A stretch of 5,514 nucleotides of DNA. It comes from Deltaproteobacteria bacterium. GTDB lineage: Bacteria > Desulfobacterota > DSM-4660 > Desulfatiglandales > B25-G16. Below the pieces are notes generated by a model. That model was given only the letters and a program-made list of their open reading frames with translations. It made no database searches and was not told the DNA's origin. Shown one piece after another: positions 1 through 4,758 of this stretch. The DNA is taken from NCBI GenBank assembly GCA_019308645.1, contig JAFDHR010000051.1:11670-17183 (forward strand). The letters run 5' to 3'. The first letter of the stretch is position 1. Each line of letters begins with the position of its first letter. Position numbers and translations under genes: made by a program.

Positions 1-1554
1 GGGGTTTTACGAATTGCATTGGATGCGGCTGATATTTCGGATGTCCATCCACACTTTGCCCATACTACCCAGGACAGAGGAGTAGTACATTTGATATTCA
101 ATGGTCTTGTCCGTTACAAGACCGGCGATATTGGTAAGTTTGAGCCTGATCTGGCCAAGAGTTGGGAGGTTTCCGCGGACGGGCTGACCTGGACCTTCCA
201 TCTCCGCCATGGGGTGATGGTCCATCCCTGGAAGGGAAATCCCGGGTATGAGTTGACCTCAGAAGACGTGGTCTACTCGTTCCAATCAGCAGCCAACCCG
301 GCTAAGTCAGGATGTGCTGGCGGGTATGTCGGGATGAGTTTCGAGGCGGTCGATCCGTACACGGTGCGGATCACTTTAAAGAAGCCGTTGTCGGAGACAC
401 TGTTCCTTCCCAAGGTCTCTGATTATATGTGTGGTCTCATAATACCGAAGAAACCAGCTGAGGAGTTAGGAGAAGCCTTCAGGACAAATCCTGTGGGAAC
501 AGGCCCATTCATCTTCAAGAAATACTTGCCAAAGGAGAAGGTCATCACGGTGCGGAACGAAAAATACTTCCGAGGCGTGCCAAAGCTTGAAGGAGTAGAG
601 GTTTTCTTCATGTCGGATGTTAGCAGCCGGAAGTTTGGACTTCGGAGCAAGGAACTCGACGTGATCGAAGGCCCGCCTTCGCAGCCATGGGTGGAGGAAA
701 TGCAAGCGCTGCCAGGGGTTAAAGTGGATGTCTTTGGCCCTGGCGAGGCCGGAGTACTCTATTTTAATTGCACTAAAAAGCCCTTTGACGACATCAGGGT
801 ACGACGCGCCATAGGTTACTCCATCTCTCGCGATGAGGTAGCAACCACCATTGGCAAAGCCATTGCTGCTCCAATATATTCTCCGATTCCACCACCTCAA
901 ACAGGATTCTTGACGCGTGCGGAGGTTAAACTACGCGGCCAACAAGAGGGTAAGGACTTGCTCTATGATTTAGATCGCAAGAAGGCAAAAAAACTCTTAG
1001 CAGATGCCGGTTTTCCAAAGGGTCTCACCACGGAATTCTACATGACGGAGCGGGGAGAATATGCGATACCAATGCAGAACGTTGTGGCGCAGCTCAGGGA
1101 GTCCGGAATCAATGCCAAGATGATCACGATAGATCATGCCACCTATCACCACAACATCCGGGCAGATATGAACACGATCGTTCTCTATAACTGCTGGAGG
1201 GCAAGCGCCGATATGAAACTCACGCATATGTACCATTCAGGTTCGATCGTGGTAACCGGCAAGAAACCCATTAGCAACTTCATACATCTCGGGAAAATAG
1301 ACGCTGACGAGGACGGAAAGGCTGACAGCATAGACTACCTTATCGAGGCGGCGCGAGACATGCTGGACGCTCAGGGACAGAGGGCGCTTTGGCAGGAAGC
1401 ACAGTACAAGCTCATTGACTGGTGCGTCTCTTATCCGCTTTTTATCAAGAGGTTCACCTATGCCAGACAGAAATATGTGGACTGGGGATATGACTTGAAG
1501 TCGACTCTAATCCTCTCTCCGCAGATAAACGAGCTGACTTCGATAAGTAAATAG
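1..1554 (+). CDS. ABC transporter substrate-binding protein, peptide/nickel family (SBP_bac_5), 5'-truncated
   Basis: This is the extracytoplasmic solute receptor of a DppABC/OppABC-type importer; it would capture a small solute and deliver it to the permeases encoded next. The frame is open from base 1, so the start and any signal peptide lie outside the window; TTG at 19 is an internal leucine codon. The 517 visible residues begin at GVLRIAL, typical of the mature N-terminus in this family, so perhaps 30-45 residues are missing (inference). Family hallmarks are the FEPDLAKSWEVSADGLTWTF block (about residues 47-66), LTSEDVVYSF, the VGTGPFIFKKY segment and FDDIRVRRAIGYSISRDEV in the second lobe. 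Residues 434-445 form an acidic DADEDGKADSID stretch that resembles an EF-hand or dockerin calcium loop. The gene ends with TAG. The family call is firm; the ligand (peptide, nickel complex, sugar or other) cannot be inferred. Confidence 0.93.
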   Translation, partial: GVLRIALDAADISDVHPHFAHTTQDRGVVHLIFNGLVRYKTGDIGKFEPDLAKSWEVSADGLTWTFHLRHGVMVHPWKGNPGYELTSEDVVYSFQSAANPAKSGCAGGYVGMSFEAVDPYTVRITLKKPLSETLFLPKVSDYMCGLIIPKKPAEELGEAFRTNPVGTGPFIFKKYLPKEKVITVRNEKYFRGVPKLEGVEVFFMSDVSSRKFGLRSKELDVIEGPPSQPWVEEMQALPGVKVDVFGPGEAGVLYFNCTKKPFDDIRVRRAIGYSISRDEVATTIGKAIAAPIYSPIPPPQTGFLTRAEVKLRGQQEGKDLLYDLDRKKAKKLLADAGFPKGLTTEFYMTERGEYAIPMQNVVAQLRESGINAKMITIDHATYHHNIRADMNTIVLYNCWRASADMKLTHMYHSGSIVVTGKKPISNFIHLGKIDADEDGKADSIDYLIEAARDMLDAQGQRALWQEAQYKLIDWCVSYPLFIKRFTYARQKYVDWGYDLKSTLILSPQINELTSISK

Positions 1555-1568
1555 AGCCAGTGTTCTTT

Positions 1569-1616
1569 AAAAAAAAGGGGGGGGGCACGGGCTTGCAGCA
1601 TAAAAACCGTGCCTCC
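1569..1616. repeat. A8-G9 homopolymer junction plus inverted repeat; minus-strand terminator-like
   Basis: Eight A residues (1569-1576) run directly into nine G residues (1577-1585). The end of the G run forms the left arm of an inverted repeat: GGGGGCACGG at 1581-1590 pairs with CCGTGCCTCC at 1607-1616 (10 pairs, one of them G-U) across a 16-base loop. Read on the plus strand, the right arm is followed by TATGTTTACC, which is not a convincing U tract. Read on the minus strand, the stem is followed by C residues and then eight T residues, the form of an intrinsic terminator. No gene on the minus strand is visible that would need one. It could still lie at the 3' end of the binding-protein mRNA as a stabilising stem. 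Confidence 0.5.
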
Positions 1617-1637
1617 TATGTTTACCACCCCACCCAG

Positions 1638-1660
1638 AATGCTCCGTGCGGGAGCACAGG
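1638..1660 (+). repeat. Short hairpin, first copy of an AATGCTCCG-headed repeat
   Basis: TGCTCC (1640-1645) and GGAGCA (1651-1656) pair perfectly around a five-base GTGCG loop. The first nine bases of this element, AATGCTCCG, recur exactly at 1697-1705, where they start a second, stronger hairpin. Across AATGCTCCG plus the next eight bases the two copies agree at 14 of 17 positions, with the differences mainly in the loop. This is what a small family of intergenic hairpin repeats would look like, but only two copies are visible. Confidence 0.4.
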
Positions 1661-1672
1661 GATGAAGGGGTA

Positions 1673-1678
1673 TATAAT
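1673..1678 (+). promoter_or_regulatory. TATAAT hexamer, possible -10 element of an internal promoter
   Basis: A perfect TATAAT sits in the spacer between the binding protein and the permeases, about 70 bases before the permease start codon. The region where a -35 box should lie (about 1650-1655, GGGAGC) has no resemblance to TTGACA, and there is no TGn extension just upstream. The surrounding sequence is AT-rich, so chance is a fair explanation. If it is real, a transcript would start near 1685 and carry the 1696-1726 hairpin in its leader. Confidence 0.2.
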
Positions 1679-1695
1679 TTAATCAATACCTTTAA

Positions 1696-1726
1696 CAATG
1701 CTCCGCCCGGAAGGGCGGGGTCATTG
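1696..1726 (+). promoter_or_regulatory. Strong GGAA-tetraloop hairpin before the permease genes
   Basis: CTCCGCCC (1701-1708) pairs with GGGCGGGG (1713-1720) around the GNRA-type tetraloop GGAA (1709-1712), with one T-G pair. The stem is extended by CAATG (1696-1700) pairing with CATTG (1722-1726) past a single bulged T at 1721. No U tract follows, so it does not look like a terminator. It ends 22 bases before the permease ATG. A stem here between a binding-protein gene and its permeases commonly protects the upstream mRNA from 3' exonuclease or dampens downstream expression; that role here is inference. Confidence 0.55.
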
Positions 1727-1734
1727 ACTGAACC

Positions 1735-1741
1735 AGAAGGA
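1735..1741 (+). promoter_or_regulatory. Ribosome binding site AGAAGGA of the DppB-like permease
   Basis: AGAAGGA lies seven bases before ATG 1749 and selects that start over the ATG at 1742, which overlaps the site and opens only an eight-codon frame. Confidence 0.75.
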
Positions 1742-1748
1742 ATGGTCG

Positions 1749-2690
1749 ATGATTGCATATGCAATTAGACGAATCCTGATCGCAGTACCAACCCTTATCA
1801 TAGTGCTGACAATTACCTTTGTGCTTGTACGGATTGCTCCGGGAGACCCAGCGGAGGTGAGGCTCGGCGACTATGCTACCAAAGAATCAGTGGAGGCTCT
1901 ACGCAAGGAAATGGGCCTTGATAAGTCGATGTGGGCTCAATATCTTGAAACCTTGAAAGGGTTGCTCCATGGGGATTTTGGTAGGTCAATGATTAATGGG
2001 AGGCCGATCTCTGAGGAAATAAAGCGCAGTCTTCCATATACCGTACAGCTCACCCTCATGGGGATTATCTTTGGCATAATATTCGGGATACCTACGGGAG
2101 TATACACCGCATTGAAGCGTAACACCCTAGCAGATTACATAGGGAGGACTTTGTCGCTTGGCGGGCTGTCTTTTCCAACCTTCTACCTGGGTATACTGTT
2201 GATGCTTGCATTTTCAATCAAAATACCTATCTTCCCAGTCGTAGGTGGTGGAGACATCCACAATCTTGCAGATAATCTCTACCATCTCGCCCTCCCAGGG
2301 CTTACGTTAGGATTAATTATGACCGCTTATGTTACACGGATGGCACGTTCGTCTGTGTTAAACACCCTGAATGAAGACTACGTGAGGACGGCTAGGGCAA
2401 AGGGGCTCACAGAGCGAAAAGTGATCTACAAACATTTGTTGAGAAATTCGCTGCTTGCCATTACCGCCCTTATCGGGGTCTATGCGATTGTGCTTATTGG
2501 TGGTTCGGTCATGGTGGAGATCGTCTTCTCACGTCCCGGTTTGGGAAAGATGATGATTGGGGCATTGAAACAGCGCGATTATACAACGTTGCAGGCTGTG
2601 ATGATAATCTTCGGGAGCCTTGTAGTTCTTATAAATCTTATAACTGACTTAACATATGGGCTTATCGACCCAAGGGTAAGATATAAATAA
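1749..2690 (+). CDS. ABC transporter permease, DppB/OppB family
   Basis: One of the two inner-membrane channel subunits of a peptide/nickel-type ABC importer. The 313 residues match the normal length of the family. The N-terminus MIAYAIRRILIAVPTLIIVL opens the first membrane helix (about 9-29), followed by the characteristic IAPGDPAE segment and a periplasmic loop with MGLDKSMWAQY and GDFGRSM. Further helices lie at about 98-121, 135-157, 180-196, 238-258 and 283-305. The cytoplasmic EAA loop that docks the ATPase is at about 210-235 (DYVRTARAKGLTERKVIYKH). The C-terminus GLIDPRVRYK is typical. The start is supported by AGAAGGA seven bases upstream. The gene follows the binding protein after a structured 194-base spacer and is 27 bases before its partner permease, with which it should form a heterodimer. 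The substrate is unknown. Confidence 0.96.
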   Translation: MIAYAIRRILIAVPTLIIVLTITFVLVRIAPGDPAEVRLGDYATKESVEALRKEMGLDKSMWAQYLETLKGLLHGDFGRSMINGRPISEEIKRSLPYTVQLTLMGIIFGIIFGIPTGVYTALKRNTLADYIGRTLSLGGLSFPTFYLGILLMLAFSIKIPIFPVVGGGDIHNLADNLYHLALPGLTLGLIMTAYVTRMARSSVLNTLNEDYVRTARAKGLTERKVIYKHLLRNSLLAITALIGVYAIVLIGGSVMVEIVFSRPGLGKMMIGALKQRDYTTLQAVMIIFGSLVVLINLITDLTYGLIDPRVRYK

Positions 2691-2717
2691 GTCCTTAAAA
2701 AGGCTGGAACAGTTGCC

Positions 2718-3569
2718 ATGAAAAGACGTGGTAAGCGCCGGAAGATATTGACGACCTTTCTTAAGAATAGGACCTCCCTAATCGGCGCATGCATTTCTGT
2801 GGCAATGATCTTCATAGCCATCCTTGCTCCCTGGATTTCCCCGTATGATGCCCTGAAGCAGAACGTTTATTATCGTCTTACCCCCCCGGAACGAAGTCAC
2901 CTTCTCGGTACAGACGTGTATGGAAGAGATGTCCTTTCTCGGATCTTTACCGGAACAAGGATCTCGTTTTTTGTCGGGATCATCTCGGTAATCCTAGGAA
3001 TGGTCATCGGTACAGGGATGGGCATGCTCGCGGGCTATGCCGGGGGCAAGGTGGAAACAGCGCTCATGCGTACGCTGGATATAATGATGGCCTTCCCCGA
3101 CGAGGTATTTGGAGTTATGGTTATGATAGTCTTGGGCACCGGAGTAGAAAACGTGATCATCGCGATCACGGTCTTGATGATTCCCAGATTTGCCCGGATG
3201 GGCCATGCCCCCACTCTGGCACTAAAAGAGCAGGACTATATCGCTGCAGCCAAGTCAATTGGCGCAAGCGACTCTCGTGTCCTCATGCGCCACGTCCTGC
3301 CCAACATTTTTGGCGATATCCTTGTAATGAGTACCCTCTGGCTTGGCACGGCTATTAGGCTTGAGGCCAGCTTGAGCTTCTTGGGTGTAGGAGTGCCGCC
3401 GCCAACACCGACCTTGGGTAGCATGGTACGGGCCGGTGTGGACTTTTTGGGAGTCGCCCCTTGGGTGTCTGTCTCCGCTGGGCTTGCGATTCTGGTTTCG
3501 ATCTTCGGCTTCAACTTGCTGGGCGATGGCTTGAGAGACATCAGTGACCCCAAGCTATATGCACGATAA
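2718..3569 (+). CDS. ABC transporter permease, DppC/OppC family
   Basis: Second channel subunit, partner of the upstream DppB-like permease. It has 283 residues, the usual length. A basic cytoplasmic N-terminus (MKRRGKRRKI) precedes a first helix at about 20-38, then the family signature HLLGTDVYGRDVLSRIF (about 61-77), helices at about 83-106 and 130-155, and the ATPase-contacting EAA loop at about 173-196 (DYIAAAKSIGASDSRVLMRH). The segment SLSFLGVGVPPPTPTLGSM (218-236) and the end GDGLRDISDPKLYAR are also characteristic. ATG 2718 is the first possible start after the DppB stop, which lies in the same frame. Its ribosome site is weak (GGA at 2706-2708, or AAGG farther away), so translation may depend on coupling to the upstream gene. 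No DppD/DppF ATPase gene follows. Confidence 0.95.
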   Translation: MKRRGKRRKILTTFLKNRTSLIGACISVAMIFIAILAPWISPYDALKQNVYYRLTPPERSHLLGTDVYGRDVLSRIFTGTRISFFVGIISVILGMVIGTGMGMLAGYAGGKVETALMRTLDIMMAFPDEVFGVMVMIVLGTGVENVIIAITVLMIPRFARMGHAPTLALKEQDYIAAAKSIGASDSRVLMRHVLPNIFGDILVMSTLWLGTAIRLEASLSFLGVGVPPPTPTLGSMVRAGVDFLGVAPWVSVSAGLAILVSIFGFNLLGDGLRDISDPKLYAR

Positions 3570-3575
3570 GGAGGT
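3568..3575 (+). promoter_or_regulatory. Near-perfect Shine-Dalgarno AAGGAGGT overlapping the dppC-like stop
   Basis: AAGGAGGT begins within the stop codon of the second permease and is followed four bases later by ATG 3580. It is the best Shine-Dalgarno match in the window, yet the frame it serves is only 39 codons long. Confidence 0.6.
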
Positions 3576-3579
3576 CAGA

Positions 3580-3699
3580 ATGGTTGACGGTGCGGGAACA
3601 AGCTGGCCGAGAGGCACAATATTACAGGATGTAGAATATGCGGTCGGGGTGAAAGGAGACAAGTATGACGAGACCCAGAGTTTTGCTGCTCGAGGCTAA
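3580..3699 (+). CDS. Unrecognised 39-residue small ORF overlapping the dehydrogenase start
   Basis: ATG 3580 follows AAGGAGGT at ideal distance and opens a frame that ends with TAA at 3697-3699, 35 bases inside the dehydrogenase gene and in a different frame. The product begins MVDGAGTSWPRGTILQDVEY and ends QSFAARG. It has no membrane segment, no cysteines and no family I recognise. Its translation would pass through the dehydrogenase ribosome site (3652-3658) and stop just after the dehydrogenase start, a layout that permits translational coupling. Alternatives are a leader peptide, the N-terminal remnant of a lost gene, or a chance frame behind a fortuitous AGGAGG. The Shine-Dalgarno site is the only positive evidence. 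Confidence 0.3.
   Translation: MVDGAGTSWPRGTILQDVEYAVGVKGDKYDETQSFAARG
3652..3658 (+). promoter_or_regulatory. Ribosome binding site AAAGGAG of the dehydrogenase
   Basis: AAAGGAG lies six bases before ATG 3665. An in-frame TGA at 3650-3652 rules out a longer dehydrogenase, so this site and start are well supported. Confidence 0.8.
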
Positions 3700-4654
3700 A
3701 GACGAGGAGCGGTTCGATTTTTTTCGACAGTTAAGCAAAGTGGCTGAGCTGTCTTTTGAGAACAAAGAAGGGGGATATACGGAAGACGATCTGGTTGAAA
3801 TGATCGGGCCATATGATGCGATAATGATCACTTCCCAGCATGCCATAACCTCGCGCGTGATAGCGGCTGCTCCAAAATTAAGAATCATTGTAAAGCGCGG
3901 CGCTAAGCCAGAAAACGTTGATTATGAGGCCGCCACAAAAAAGGGAATTGTGGTAGCGTGGACCCCGGGAGTGAATTATGTGGCGGTGGCTGAGCACGCA
4001 GTCATGCTCATGCTGTGTCTCGCGAAGAAGACGATCCCGCAAATGGAGAGGCTGAGGGGTGGAGCCTGGAGAGAGTCGGATGCTGGCCTGCAGGAATTGT
4101 GTGGGAAGACGGTCGGCATTGTTGGGTTAGGCGGAATTGGCAGGGCGCTGTGCCGGGTGCTTAGCGGTTTCGATGTCAAATTCCTGGCCTATGATCCGTA
4201 CATTTCTCCGTCGCAGGGGCAAGAGGTCGGTGCTAAACTGGTAAGCCTTGAAGACTTGTTAAGGCAATCGGATTATGTCACCATTCATGCTGCCCTCACA
4301 GAGGAGACGCGGCATCTCATTGGGGGAAAAGAGCTTTCAGTGATGAAAAAAACCGCGTATCTCATTAATACAGCTCGAGGGGGTTTGATCGACGAGTCAG
4401 CCCTTGTAAAGGCATTAAGAGAGGGAGAGATAGCTGGGGCTGGGTTGGACGTCTTTGAATCGGAACCTCCTGACTATGAAAATCCGCTCTTGCATTTGCC
4501 AAATGTCGTAGTTACGCCGCATATGGCCGGCTGGTCAGATGAGGCCATTTACCGGGAACAAAGGGAAGCTGCCTTGGAGATAAAGCTAGTTTTGGAAGGC
4601 CAGAGCCCCCGTTATCCGATAAACCCTGAAGTATTGGAAAATAGAAAGCCTTAA
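3665..4654 (+). CDS. D-2-hydroxyacid dehydrogenase, NAD-dependent (phosphoglycerate dehydrogenase-like)
   Basis: A cytoplasmic oxidoreductase interconverting a 2-oxoacid and a D-2-hydroxyacid. The 329 residues show the split catalytic domain enclosing a Rossmann domain. The nucleotide motif GLGGIG is at 154-159, and D177 at the end of the second strand (LAYDPY) indicates NAD(H) rather than NADP(H). The catalytic residues are R238 (NTARGG), E267 (FESEPP) and H286 (TPHMAG). There is no C-terminal ACT domain, unlike long serine-pathway SerA enzymes, so feedback control by serine is not expected. The substrate loop reads RGAKPENVD (78-86) where many relatives have a glycine-rich GVGxDNVD, so 3-phosphoglycerate should not be assumed. 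The gene follows two permeases and precedes a threonine-synthase-like gene, suggesting amino-acid or hydroxy-acid metabolism. The family call is firm; the substrate is open. Confidence 0.95.
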   Translation: MTRPRVLLLEAKDEERFDFFRQLSKVAELSFENKEGGYTEDDLVEMIGPYDAIMITSQHAITSRVIAAAPKLRIIVKRGAKPENVDYEAATKKGIVVAWTPGVNYVAVAEHAVMLMLCLAKKTIPQMERLRGGAWRESDAGLQELCGKTVGIVGLGGIGRALCRVLSGFDVKFLAYDPYISPSQGQEVGAKLVSLEDLLRQSDYVTIHAALTEETRHLIGGKELSVMKKTAYLINTARGGLIDESALVKALREGEIAGAGLDVFESEPPDYENPLLHLPNVVVTPHMAGWSDEAIYREQREAALEIKLVLEGQSPRYPINPEVLENRKP

Positions 4655-4685
4655 TACCGGATTAGCGCCTTTTATAAGGCAGTCT

Positions 4686-4710
4686 GGCCGCCTTCGGGTG
4701 GTTTCGTTTT
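4686..4710 (+). terminator. cUUCGg hairpin with U-rich tail: intrinsic terminator or attenuator
   Basis: GGCCGCC (4686-4692) pairs with GGTGGTT (4697-4703) around TTCG (4693-4696), closed by C-G: the exceptionally stable cUUCGg tetraloop. Three of the seven pairs are G-U. The stem runs into TCGTTTT (4704-4710), a U-rich but interrupted tail. It begins 32 bases after the dehydrogenase stop and ends 48 bases before the next start, so it may end or reduce transcription between these genes. Flanking GCCTT and AAGGC segments could compete with it. Confidence 0.55.
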
Positions 4711-4747
4711 CGCGCCTTGCCCGGGCGCTGACCTCTGTCTGTGATAA

Positions 4748-4753
4748 GGGAGG
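4748..4753 (+). promoter_or_regulatory. Ribosome binding site GGGAGG of the threonine-synthase-like gene
   Basis: AAGGGAGG (core 4748-4753) lies five bases before GTG 4759. It decides for this GTG over the in-frame GTG at 4741, which it would otherwise overlap as coding sequence. Confidence 0.75.
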
Positions 4754-4758
4754 CGATC

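Noticed and set aside
19..21. TTG as the start codon of the binding protein
   Set aside because: The frame is open to base 1 and the residues before it (GVLRIA) match the conserved start of the mature domain, so the TTG is internal.
466..900. Minus-strand frame of 144 codons within the binding-protein gene
   Set aside because: It lies wholly opposite a clear coding region, has no recognisable family or ribosome site, and its composition is that of an antisense shadow.
1567..1764. Minus-strand 65-codon frame in the spacer before the permeases
   Set aside because: It consists of the translated homopolymer and hairpin sequences (ending PCPPPFF), overlaps the permease start, and has no family resemblance.
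1742..1768. Eight-codon leader peptide starting at ATG 1742
   Set aside because: The ATG overlaps the end of the AGAAGGA ribosome site and has none of its own; the permease start at 1749 is far better placed.
2693..2703. CCTTAAAAAGG inverted repeat between the two permeases
   Set aside because: Only four pairs with a three-base loop and no U tract; too weak to support a terminator or an operator.
3584..3637. Promoter for the dehydrogenase from TTGACG (3584) and TAGAAT (3632)
   Set aside because: The two hexamers are 42 bases apart, far from the 16-18 base optimum, and no alternative partner lies at the correct distance from either.
4717..4747. Promoter for the threonine-synthase-like gene from TTGCCC and TGATAA
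   Set aside because: The spacing is 19 bases with poor hexamers, and the -10 candidate touches the ribosome binding site.
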